Assembly (NCBI GenBank): GCA_025594325.1
Contig: JANHCV010000002.1
Span: 620,001-684,000 of the forward strand
Direction of reading: 5' to 3'
Length of the DNA stretch: 64,000 nt
From: Blastocladiella emersonii ATCC 22665
Lineage: Eukaryota; Blastocladiomycota; Blastocladiomycetes; Blastocladiales; Blastocladiaceae
Under the pieces are notes generated by a model, which saw nothing but the letters and a program-made list of their open reading frames with translations, searched no databases and was not told the DNA's origin. Below are positions 40,403-50,057 of this stretch, in pieces (position 1 is the stretch's first letter; every line of letters starts with the position of its first letter). A program made the translations under genes and the position numbers.

Positions 40403-41545
40403 TCTGCCGCCGCCACCACCATCACCACCGTCTCTACGGTTTCTTCACGCGCACGTATCCAAAAGCGATGCAGCGCGTACGGTCCCGGGTGCGCCAAGTC
40501 CGCCATGTGTGGAAAGCGCCCTACTGTGCCGCAACGCAAGGGCCTTTTGAGGCCGCGCGTCCTGACCACCGCGTGTGGTCGCCTCGCACCCAACGCGGTG
40601 TCTGGCGTCCACTCGTCTGTTCATTCCTTTGAGGAGTTGAGTATTGTGTTCTGTGTGTTGTTCATACTTGGGATACAACTAACCCAAGCGTTTATCCGTA
40701 TCCGTATCCGTATCCGCGCGGCTGCTGAGCGTTGACTTTTGAAAAGCGCGTATTTAAGTTATAGGCTGTCTTGCACCATGGACGCCTACAGGCTCACGTA
40801 CATGTCATGCTTCGCGTCGTCGGCGTTCACGCTACGCCGACTGCTCTGCGATACGACGATGTATTTCTTCGTCGCCATTGGCTTGCATCTCGTCGCATCG
40901 GTCCTCGGTCTCACGAACACCGTCAAAGCCCTGCACTCTGCATGTCCTGTTCTCGGCGAAGAACGATGCGGCTATGTGGGCCGCGTGCGCCGCGGCCGCG
41001 GCAACGTCCCGCAGCGCGTCGCAGGGCGGGCTCACGGGCGGGTCGACGTCGTCGAGCACGAGCCGTAGCGTGACTATGAGCGGGCCGTCGTTTGGTGCGC
41101 CGTCGACGGGAAACCTCGCCCGAAACAGCTGCAGAGGCATCATTCACGGATTGAACGCACAGCTCGGCGCACCGGCGTCGTCTGGAACGCGCGCGTCGAG
41201 TTCAATGCTCCTCGAGTCGCCGCTCAAGGGATCCGGCGCCATGGGATCGAGCTCGGGCCGGCTCGCGGCGCCGTCGGGGCTGCCCGTGTCAACGATCGAG
41301 TTGCGCGATTAGTGTCGCGGAAGAAGTGAGTGTTCTATAGATGCGAATTGTGACAGATCACGGTGGGTGGTGATCAAGGACATGGTCAAAACGGCCATGA
41401 CCACGACCAGGAGCAGCTGGCTTATGATAGAGTAAAAAACCATCGCGTAGAGCTCACTCACACTGGAGTCAGACGACAAGGTCATATAGCACGGAAATGG
41501 TTTGTATTCACACCGGATATAGGCATCTCCGCCGCACGCTCGAGC
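40403..41545. other. Gene-poor region after the Fanzor fragment
   Basis: It contains a short TCCGTA tandem run near 40692-40716 and a weak candidate ORF at 40778. Another open frame, 40878-41312, also has Ser/Ala-rich protein-like composition and overlaps it. Neither is convincing. It may carry remnants of the element that brought in the Fanzor fragment. Confidence 0.4.
40778..41068 (+). CDS. Weak candidate small ORF
   Basis: 96-aa ORF with a TATTTAAG element about 28 nt upstream of its ATG and a CACCATGG start context. It includes a hydrophobic stretch (TMYFFVAIGLHLVASVLGL) that could be one membrane helix. The second half is Arg/Gly-rich and looks non-coding, and ORFs overlap it in two other frames. 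It may be the first exon of a gene or chance. Confidence 0.22.
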   Translation: MDAYRLTYMSCFASSAFTLRRLLCDTTMYFFVAIGLHLVASVLGLTNTVKALHSACPVLGEERCGYVGRVRRGRGNVPQRVAGRAHGRVDVVEHEP

Positions 41546-42700
41546 TTACGAACGCTTGTTGCCGCGCGTCGGCGAATGAGGACGGCGCAGGTCCTGCTGC
41601 TGCTTCTGCTGCTGGGCGGCCGGGGCCTGCTTCTGCTGAGCGGGAGCAGCCTGCTTGGTCTGGGCCGCGGCAGGCGCCTGATTGGCCTGGGGCGACTGAG
41701 CGCGCTGTTGTTGCTGAGCGGGAGCGGCCTGCTTGAGCTGCGGCGACTGAGCGCGCTGCTGCTGAGTGGGCGCCTGCTTGGCGGCGGGAGCAGCCTGCTT
41801 CGACTGCGGCGAGAGCGGACGCGCCGCGGCCGCCCGCTGCTGCTGCTTGAGTTGGGGCTGCGCCGACTGAGCGCGAGCCTGCTGCTGCTGAGGCGCGGCC
41901 TGCTTGAGCTGCGGCGACTGAGCACGAGCCTGAGCGGGGGCGGCCTTCTGCTGCTGCGGGGCGGCGGCCTTGAGCTGCTGCTGCTGAGGCGCGGCGGCCT
42001 GCTTGGGCTGAGCCGACTGCGCGCGCAAAGCAGCCGACTGCTGCTGCTGCTTCTGCTGATCGGGAGCCTGCTTGAGCTGCTGGGCGGGCGCAGCCTGCTT
42101 GATCTGGGCCGGAGCGGCCTGCTTGACCTGCGCCGACTGGGCGCGCTGCTGCTGCTGAGCGGGCGCCGCGGCCTGCTGCGAGCGGACCTGCTGCGCCTGC
42201 TGCTTCGGGAGCTGCGGCGCCATCCACTGCGGGACGCGGGCCTCGTCGAACATCCACGCGCCCGAGAGGAACGCGTCGTCGGGGTGCTCGCGAACGGGCG
42301 ATGCGCGGTACACCTGCGCGGCCGCGGCAGCCTGCTGCTGCTTGGGCTGCGCCGACTGGGCGCGGGCGGTGGCCTGCTGAGGAGTGGCCTGCGCCTGCTT
42401 AAGCTGAGGCGACTGGGCACGCGCCTGGACGGGTGCGGCCGCGGCCTTCTGCTGCTGCGGGGCGGCGGCGGCCTGCTTGGGCTGCGCCGACTGCGCGCGA
42501 GCCTGCTGCTGAGGAGCGACCTGCTGCTTGGCCTGGGGCGGCTGAGCATGGGCCGGAGCGGCCTGCTGCTGCTTGGCCGGCTGCTGCTGCTGCTGCAACT
42601 TGGCGGCGGCGGGCGCCTGCATGGTCTTGGCGTTGGCGGCCTGGGCCTGCTGCTGGTGAACAGCCTGGCGTTGGGCGGAGTTGATCTGAGTGCGACCCAT
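41546..42700 (-). CDS. Gln/Ala-rich repeat protein
   Basis: 384-aa ORF with no introns, starting MGRTQINSAQRQ. It is built almost wholly of Gln, Ala, Pro and Lys, with recurring RAQSPQLKQAAP and RAQSAQPKQ units whose Ser-Pro/Ser-Ala sites could be phosphorylated. One unique segment, about residues 131-170 (YRASPVREHPDDAFLSGAWM), is the only part with ordinary composition and may be the functional core. The C terminus is basic (RRPHSPTRGNKRS). It has its own TATA box 89 nt upstream. The opposite strand shows long Leu/Gly-rich frames that I treat as shadows. Function is unknown; condensate or RNA-associated roles are speculation. Confidence 0.75.
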   Translation of the reverse strand: MGRTQINSAQRQAVHQQQAQAANAKTMQAPAAAKLQQQQQPAKQQQAAPAHAQPPQAKQQVAPQQQARAQSAQPKQAAAAPQQQKAAAAPVQARAQSPQLKQAQATPQQATARAQSAQPKQQQAAAAAQVYRASPVREHPDDAFLSGAWMFDEARVPQWMAPQLPKQQAQQVRSQQAAAPAQQQQRAQSAQVKQAAPAQIKQAAPAQQLKQAPDQQKQQQQSAALRAQSAQPKQAAAPQQQQLKAAAPQQQKAAPAQARAQSPQLKQAAPQQQQARAQSAQPQLKQQQRAAAARPLSPQSKQAAPAAKQAPTQQQRAQSPQLKQAAPAQQQQRAQSPQANQAPAAAQTKQAAPAQQKQAPAAQQQKQQQDLRRPHSPTRGNKRS

Positions 42701-42782
42701 GTTGGAAAGGATAAGGTGAGACTTGATGCTTCTTGAGATGCAAGAGTGAGGAACAGGTCGAGGAGGGCGAGGCGGACCCGAT

Positions 42783-42789
42783 CTTTATA
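42783..42789 (-). promoter_or_regulatory. TATA box of the Gln/Ala-rich gene
   Basis: TATAAAG on the minus strand, 89 nt before the ATG at 42700, matching the spacing of two other genes in the window. Confidence 0.6.
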
Positions 42790-43313
42790 GGGTCGGTCCC
42801 GCTCGCTGCTGCGCTGCAGCGATGCACGCCTCACTCGCGAGCCAGCGCAGCATGCATTAGCGGAGTGCGACTGACTGCCGACTGACTGGTACTGCGGAGC
42901 GGCGTGCGAGACATGATGCGAGACAGCCGGACCGCGACCACTCAGCGCGCGCCGCGGTCACGCTGTGGCTGATCTCACGCGTTCCGCCACACCAGCCCGC
43001 CCTCCACGCATCGAACTTTAAGCAGTGCTGACCGATTATTCAAGGGTCCGATAAACCCGTGCCAGAGAAAGGACAACATACCCGGCTTGCGGGGTCCCTT
43101 TGACTCGCTTCGCTGACCGCGGCCACGTTGGCTGAAGCCGGCGAGCGCTCAAGACTCAGACCGAGTCTAACGCGTTGCGGCGATTTGGGAACTCGGCGCT
43201 GCTTTTCAGCCACTCGCGTCGTCACGCACGCGAGTGGGAGCGGGACTCGGATGCGCGACTGTGACGTCCTCCTTGACCAGCGTCCCGACGACCACGTCTC
43301 GCTGCTGTTCGAC

Positions 43314-44283
43314 TTACTCAAAGTAGTGACTGTAATATGTTTTGCGGCGCGGCGTTGTGCCGAACACATGGAGCAGGAAGGGCAGAGGTGCATGCCGCCG
43401 GACCACGGCCGTGGAAAAGTGATGAGAACCGATTCTATGAATACAACCTGAACAGAAACCCGTCCCACGCGTTGTACCCGCCACGGGCGTGGACCAGATC
43501 GGGTGAAAGACGGCACCCGCGCCTTCGCTGCCCGTGGTCGGAACGACTGGCACTGCACCCGTCGATGCGGTCGAGCTGCCGAACGCGAACGAGGCCCTCG
43601 CCGCGCTGCCGTTACCCATGGACGTACCCATGGACAACCCAAGCCGTCGCCCAGCACGCGCAGCTGGCCCCGCAACCCCGCGACCCGCCGCCGCGCGGCG
43701 GACCTGACCGGTGCCGTGGTCGGTAGCTTTGCTGCGATCTGCGCGTTTCGCACGTCAAACTCAGCGATCGCACACCTTGTGTCGCACGTTGTGACGGCCA
43801 CGAGCGTGTCGCATGGCGAGACCGATACGCGGGAACCCATGGACCGCGCCTTGTCGCGCGTGCGAGGGTGGGACCGCCGTGGCTGCCGTCGCGAGCGACG
43901 GGAGGAACCGCGCCGCGGGATCGTCGAGTGCCACGTCGGATCCACCGACGCCGGATGCAAGTTTGGTCCCTGTAGTACCCGTGTTCGCGTCGGCGGTGCA
44001 CAACGTCTTGCCGGACGTGGCGTGGACGGTGAGCGGGCTTGGCGTCGCGTTGTACTCGGCCATGGCCGTGATCCCGTGCGACCCGTCGGGCGCGGCCGCG
44101 AACCACACGCGCTTGTTCATGGACGCGGCTAGCCAGCGCGGCGCAATGTCGACAAGTGACACAGAGCCGGTGAGCGTCGTGCGCTTCTTGATCCCACCGC
44201 CGACCGTGTCCGTTGCGGACGTGCGGTACTTGAGCAGCTCGACGCGGTCACGCGCGGCGACGAGAAGGAACTTCGACTGGTGA
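43314..44283 (-). pseudogene. Frameshifted ORF remnant, weakly beta-propeller-like
   Basis: Protein-like sequence appears in three successive minus-strand frames: SKFLLVAARDRVELLKYRTS and KRVWFAAAPDGSHGITAMAE (44280-43850); then VSVSPCDTLVAVTTCDTRCA, IAEFDVRNAQIAAKL (43850-43640); then SAARASFAFGSSTASTGAVP (43640-43314). The middle part resembles a WD40 strand pattern. Each switch needs a small indel, and no intron with good borders fixes both. I read this as a decayed gene, though the coding strand is not certain. Confidence 0.35.
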
Positions 44284-44840
44284 TGGGTTTCTCGTGGAGA
44301 AAGGCAGCGGCGAGTTCGGTGGCAGCCGGAAGCTCACAGTCGGCCAGAACAAAGAGGAGGACCTACGCGCCGTTGCTCGAGCAACGGCAATCCGCTCGCC
44401 CGAGACGAGGCGGCCTGCCGCGATCACAGCGCGCGACCGTGAGGGCGCTACTGAGCGCGGAGAGAGCGCCGGTCCGCACGATACGTCCGTTTCCCTTCCC
44501 TATTGGGTTATGGCCTGAGACAAACACGGTGATGGCCGCAACGGGGCCGCGGGACTTTTTGCTCGACGCGTGGGGTCCGTGGACGCGTTGCGATATCAGC
44601 CGGTCTCACGTTTTTAAGTCCGTGGCGAGTGAGTCCCGCACTTTCGGGGGCCTCCCGCTCGCCGCCACCATCCCATCGGCCGCATCGGCACCCCTACCGA
44701 CCTGCACCCCCCACTGTTCGACTCTGATGAAGCTGTAAGCGCCCGCAACGCGAACCCCACGCACTCCACTCGCTGCTGCCCTCGGTGACGCGCCTTCGCC
44801 CCGTACCCGCTCGTCTCCCCGTCTCGCCCGTGCCGCCAAA
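44284..44840. other. Intergenic region upstream of the poly-SIM gene
   Basis: No supportable gene. Open frames in both directions are short. No TATA box of the class seen elsewhere. Confidence 0.4.
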
Positions 44841-47506
44841 ATGGAGCGTGGCGGAACCGCCCGCAAACGCGCTGCGCCGGGCAAGTCGGCTCAGCCGGCC
44901 AAGCGCGCCAACACGGGCTCGTCATCCACCGTCGCCTCGTCGCGGACGCGGCGCGCCGGCACCATGCTCCCGCAGGCGGCCCCGCCTCCTCTGCTCCCGC
45001 AAGCGGCCATTGCCAGCCAATTAGCGCGTACCCAAAGTGACCCGCGCGCTGCGCTCCTGGACTTGCCGTTCTGCTCTACCGCGCAGACGAGAGTGGTCAG
45101 TCACGCGGTTCCTTCGCCCGAAGGTGCTTGCTTCGTGTGCCCGTACACCGACTGCGGCAAGGTACTCGACTAGCGCTGCTTGACTTGCAGCGATGGAAGT
45201 GTCTGATTCACGTCTCGCTTAGACTTTCCGCAAGCACGTCGATGATCACGGCGCAGTGGCGATGTGGGTGGCCGTCCAGGAGCACTTGGAGATTGAGCTT
45301 GAGCGCCGAAACGTCGCCGGTGCCGGTAGGGCCGAGGGCAAGCTGGGCAGTCGCGGCGCGAAGCGACCTCCTAAAAAGTACGATCATTCCATCATCCGCC
45401 GTGATCGCCCGCGCTCACACTCTGCTGGCCCATGTAGGCGAATTTGCGATCTTGTGCGCACTCTCGAGCGTCCCGCTCAACATTCCACGCCGGACGCGAG
45501 CGTTTTGCATGGTTTTGGCTTGGTAAGTCCCCTCGCTGCTGATCTATGCTCAAAGCTGACAGCATGCTCAACTCAACATCACTGCGTCGCCTTGTAGCCC
45601 TCGTCATCCGAACATGAAGGCCATGTCAATCCATTGACGGCGTCGCAATCCAAGCGGCCTGCAGCGAAGCCGCTCGCCGAGACGTCGCGCCTGAAGCGGC
45701 GACGCATCACGCTCAGCCTCGCCGATTTTCCTCGGTGCACCGCCCACCCGCAGCAGCAGGCCGCGTCCACGCCCGAAAGGTCGCGCTCGCCGCGCACCAG
45801 TCTCGCCAACTCGACGCCGCCATCACCATCGGCTTCGGCGCCTCCACCGCCGCCGGAGGAAGGGGAAGATGACGGGTGGGACCTCAGCGAGGACTCTGAG
45901 CTCGACGACCAGCTCCCCGCCAACTACCGCTCCACGTTCGAGCAGTGGAGCCCGGTTCGCGGCACTGCTTCGTCGCCCACACCGCCCGCGCCATCATCCT
46001 CATCGCCTCCGCCGCCTTCGCCCCGCATGGTGATTCGGCCGCGCGCCGTGACGCCGCCTCGCGCTTCCCCACCACCTCGCTCTTCGCCACCACCGCGCAG
46101 CTCTTCGCCGCCTCGTGCCCCATCGCCCATCGACGTACCCTCCTCACCCTCAGTCGTTGACGTTTCCTCAGCCTCACCGACTCCACCTCGTGCACCGACT
46201 CCACCTCGCGCACCTCGCGCACCGACCCCACCGCGCGCGCCGCCGCTGCCACGTGCGTCGCAGCATGTCGAGGTCATCGAGATCGACGACAGCGACGAGG
46301 AGGACGCCGCGGACGCCACGGCGCCGACTGCGCCTGGCGCGATCCCGCGGACCAGCACGCGGCCGGTCGAGGAGGTGATCGTGGAGGATAGCGACGAGGA
46401 GGAGGAGCGTGTCGACCCCCGTCGCGGACCCACGCCATCACCTCCCGCCAGCGGTTCAAGCGGGTCGTCGTCCGCATCCGTCTCGCGCGACGTTTCGCGC
46501 AACGCCGGCGGGTTTGGCGTGCGAGCTGGGTCGCCGTCGGTCCCACCTCGCGCGTCGGCCCACGCTGGTGGGTTTGGTGGGCGACGCGCGTCCGTTTCTG
46601 ACTCGCGCGACGCGTCAAGTCAGACGGGCGGATCAAGCAGGCGACGCGGGTCGACGTCATCCGGGTCGCAGGGCACGCCGTGGCACGGGCTCGGATCGAG
46701 CGGGCGACGTGGTTCAGCGTCATTCAGCTCGCACGACACGCAGCACGGCAGCGGATCGAGCGGGCGACGCGGGTCGGCGTCATTCGCCGCGAGCAGCGCG
46801 CCAAGCGGCTCGCCGCCACCTGCCTTGCGCGGCGAGTTGCTGCGCTCCCGTGAGTCAGGCGGGCGCAACGGGCCACCACCCGCCGCGAGCAGCAGCACAT
46901 CGAGCAGTCGCGGTAGCCCGCCGTCGGCTTCGCACGGCGCGTCGCGGCACGCCAGTGGCTCGAGTGGGCGGGACCTACCGCCATCCGCCGCTGCGAGCAG
47001 CAGCAGCAGCAGCGCGTCGCGGCCCGTCAGCGAGCTCGTCGTCGTCAGTGACAGCGACGAGGAGCGGGACCCGGGTCGGCGTCGAACGAGCAGCAGTCAC
47101 CCCAACGTCGTCGCGGTATCCAGCGACGAGGAGCAGGGCGCGGGTTGGCGTCCACCGAGCAGAAGCCAAGCCGAAGTCGTTGCGGTGTCCAGCGACTCGG
47201 ACAGCGGCGACGACGACATCGTGGTGGGTAACTGGGTCTCTCAGCGAGGTACGTGCTTCTGCTTCTAATCCGCGCGACGGTCCACACGATCGAGTGAGTG
47301 GAGTGTATATTGACAGTTGCGCTTGAATGTGCAATGTAGCAGCCGCGCCGCCAGCTCGCCTCCCGCCGTACATGCACGCGCCGGCCGTGATCCCCGGTAC
47401 GCGGCGCAACAGCGCCAGCACGAGAAACAGCGGCGTGTCGAGCAGCAGCAGCAGCAGGCCGCGGCCGTCAGCGACTGAGACCATCGAGATAAGTGACTCG
47501 GACTGA
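44841..47506 (+). CDS. Zinc-finger protein with multiple SUMO-interaction-like motifs
   Basis: Four exons (44841-45161, 45223-45522, 45598-47248, 47340-47506) join in frame to give 812 aa. The second intron has the only GTAAGT donor in the window. Residues 97-116 hold a compact finger, C100-x4-C105-x6-H112-x3-H116, split by the first intron. From residue 208 the protein is disordered (Pro/Ser/Arg-rich, repeated SSGRRGS units). Six hydrophobic-acidic motifs match the SUMO-interaction pattern: VEVIEIDDSDEED (431), EEVIVEDSDEEEE (465), ELVVVSDSDEE (686), NVVAVSSDEE (710), EVVAVSSDSDSGDDD (733) and TIEISDSD at the extreme C terminus. No RING domain is seen, so this is not an obvious SUMO-targeted ubiquitin ligase. 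I infer a nuclear SUMO-binding scaffold. Confidence 0.72.
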
Positions 47507-47575
47507 GCACGGCCTCGAAGAGCGCCGCGAGCTGGATATCACTACACAACCGTTTTTCTCTTTGTTAGCTCATCG

Positions 47576-49614
47576 TCATCGTCTCCCTCCGTGTCGTGCG
47601 AGACAGCCGCGGGCACAAGCACCCCATGACGACCGACTCGAGCAGCACGGTGTAGTGCTCGCCGGCGAGGTCGGTCGACTCGCTCGCTGTAGTGCAGCCA
47701 GGCGGACGCTGTTAGAGTTGAGCAGGTCGACGCACGCGCGGTCTGCGGCAGCGACGGAACACGCGGTCCACGACGGCGCCCTCGGCGCGCCACTCGAGCT
47801 TGAGCTTGGCGTGCAGCGCCTGCGCCAAGTAGTCCTCTGGCCCTGGTCGTCCTCGAGCATCGCCTTCTCGAGCAATCGGTCGTTTCCGCCGCGGACGCGA
47901 CCCGACCCGACAGGTGCAGGGGCTGGTGCCCGTCCTGGACTACACGCGCGTGCGAGGCGAGGTGTGGCGGTGAGTTTGGGAGGTCGGTGAGAGCGTGAGG
48001 AAGCGGGTGGGCGGCGTACCGCTATGGACGAAAAGCTTGAGCGCCTCAATGGGCGCCAAGTCGTGGAGCTGCTGGCCGTGGGGGCGCGGGTGGCAACGAC
48101 GCGCGCGTAAGTGCCGGCTTGGGCGCGGGGCGCTGCGGGGTCGGCGGCCGAGGTGGGGTTGCGGGCGTGCGCCTGGCCGAGGGCAGCGACGTCGCTGCTG
48201 CCATGTGCGGCGTGGGGGGCGACGACGACGACGGGGTTGACAGGGGCGACCGTCGATGCGGTGCCACGCGGAACGCGCGACCGTTGCTGCAGCACAAACA
48301 CCTTGTTGAACAGCTGCGTGAGGTAGCGGGCACGCTTGGGGCCGGCCGGCATGCGCGCGAGCGCGTTGAGCGCGACCTGGGCCGGCCGGTACTCGGGATG
48401 GGCAGCGCACAGCTGGTCCATGTTCTCGGCGAGGTCTCGGGCACTCTTGACGAGCGAGGGCTCGGTGATCCCGGCGCCGGTCCCGCGCTTGACGAGCGGC
48501 AGCTCCGGAAGCTTTTGCAGCCCTTCCTCGAGCAGCGTGCCGAGATGGCCGAGTTCTCGCGGGCACCGAAGCAGCTTGCAGTCGTCGGCGAGGTGTTGCT
48601 CGATACGCGGTTGTTTCGGGTTGACGTTGACCTTGGACCTGGCCTTGGACCGGCAGTAGACGCACTTGAGCTTGCTGCTGGTCGTTGGAGCAGCGGAGAG
48701 GGCGAGAGCGGCGGCAGGACCTTGGTTGTGACACGGTCGAGTCGAGGGCGAAGACGACGAGCGACAGTAGCAGGGAGTTGAAGGTGGAGGTGGAGTAAAA
48801 GAGAAGGAAACCGACGCCAGTTGGCCGACGCGACCCGATGATGGCGCACCCGACGACGTCGCGGCGGCGATCGCGCTCTTGCGCACGCCGGCCGAGGTGA
48901 TCTTCGACGACACGGACACGGGCGCGGGCCCCTTGCGCTTGATCAGCGACGGATCCTTGGTCAGCGTCACCGACTTGGGCGACGACGGCGCGTCGTGCGA
49001 CGCAGCGGCGCGTGGCGCAGCGGCCGCCGAGTAGCTAGAGTCGGTGCTCTCTAGCACGTCGGCGGGGCGCTCTTGGACGTGTTGAAGGCCACCGAACCGC
49101 TGTTGTTGCCGCTGCTGCTGGTGGTACTGGCCGCGGGCGGGCTGCTCGACAACGGCGCGATCTTGGAGACGGACACAGTCGCGCTCGCGCTCGCGCTCGC
49201 GGTGGCGGGCACCGACCCGGGCGACGGCGGCGGCGAGGCGAGGTTGGACGAGGGCACCGGCGGGCTCTGAGGCCGGGGAACTTGCGGCTCAGGAGCAGCG
49301 GCGGTTGGCGAAGATGATGGTGCGGGGGCAGTCGGCAGCTCGTGCACCGCGATCCGCGCCGCAATGGCCTGCTCCACGGCGCCGAGCTGGGCCACTTCGT
49401 TGCGGGTATGTTCCAGCAGCACGCGCGCCGTGCCGAGTCGCAGGCGGGTCATGGCTTGTGCCGCACGCGCTCGGTCGAGCGACATGGACGCCAGGCCGGG
49501 CGGCTCGAGCGCCGACAGCGCGCCAGACGTCGACGTCGACGACGTCTCGCCGAGCAGCGGCTGAGGCTGTGGCGGCGGCGGTGCGGCGGTCCCGTGTTCT
49601 TGGATCGGATGCAT
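47576..49614 (-). CDS. C2HC (BED-like) zinc-finger protein, gene model unresolved
   Basis: It starts at the ATG at 49614 (MHPIQEHGTAAPPPP). The first frame ends at 49051 just where a second opens; a 44-nt segment with GT...AG borders (donor in ACGTCCAAG, acceptor in GACTCTAG) would join them in frame, shorter than other introns here. The second frame has a zinc-knuckle pattern CVYC...IEQHLADDC (about 48670-48590), as in BED fingers, then a helical region (LEEGLQKLPELPLVKRG). Towards the 3' end the coding character changes frame near 48060 and again near 47840, so the C terminus is uncertain. It may be a damaged gene or have missed introns. BED fingers are common in transposase-derived proteins. 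Confidence 0.5.
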
Positions 49615-50057
49615 GGTGTTGAACGAGTGCCTCCGTGCGGCTTCAGGAGCGAGAGCGAGGAGTCGTGGATCGGATCGCACATTATCAGGGGCGCGAGCAT
49701 GAGGGCCAAGTGGGAGACACTCTCTCAACGCGCGCGCATGTGTGTCCCGCATTCGGGCGTGGGCTGTGGCGCAGCGCGTCTCCCGCGTTTCACGCGGGTG
49801 GCTCAGCTCGCATGTGTGCGTGTGCGGGCTCGATCGAGCTTCAGGGAGAAACGTGGGATGATTCGTCGTGCACCGCATCAGCAGTTGCCGCTCAAACTCC
49901 TTTACTCAGAGGTTTCATGAGAGCGGTGCGATGCGAAGACGAAGCAACAAACGAACGAGTGAGGAATTGGTGTATATCTAACGTGTCCAAAAGCTGCAAA
50001 AAATTTGAGAGAGAGCTATGTGTACAAGGAGGAGAGAGGTAGGGGAAGAAGGGCTGA
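49615..50057 (-). other. Spacer between chitin synthase stop and zinc-finger gene start
   Basis: 443 nt with no gene. One copy of GTGGCGCAGCGCGT lies at 49766-49779, followed by a CGCGGGTGGCTCAG element. Confidence 0.45.

Noticed and set aside
40692-40716. TCCGTA tandem run as telomere-like repeat
   Set aside because: Only about four units, not a fungal telomere unit, and internal to the window.
45634-45636. Start of a separate 544-aa protein
   Set aside because: This codon is TTG, not ATG. The frame continues back through an intron acceptor at 45597 to the zinc-finger exons.
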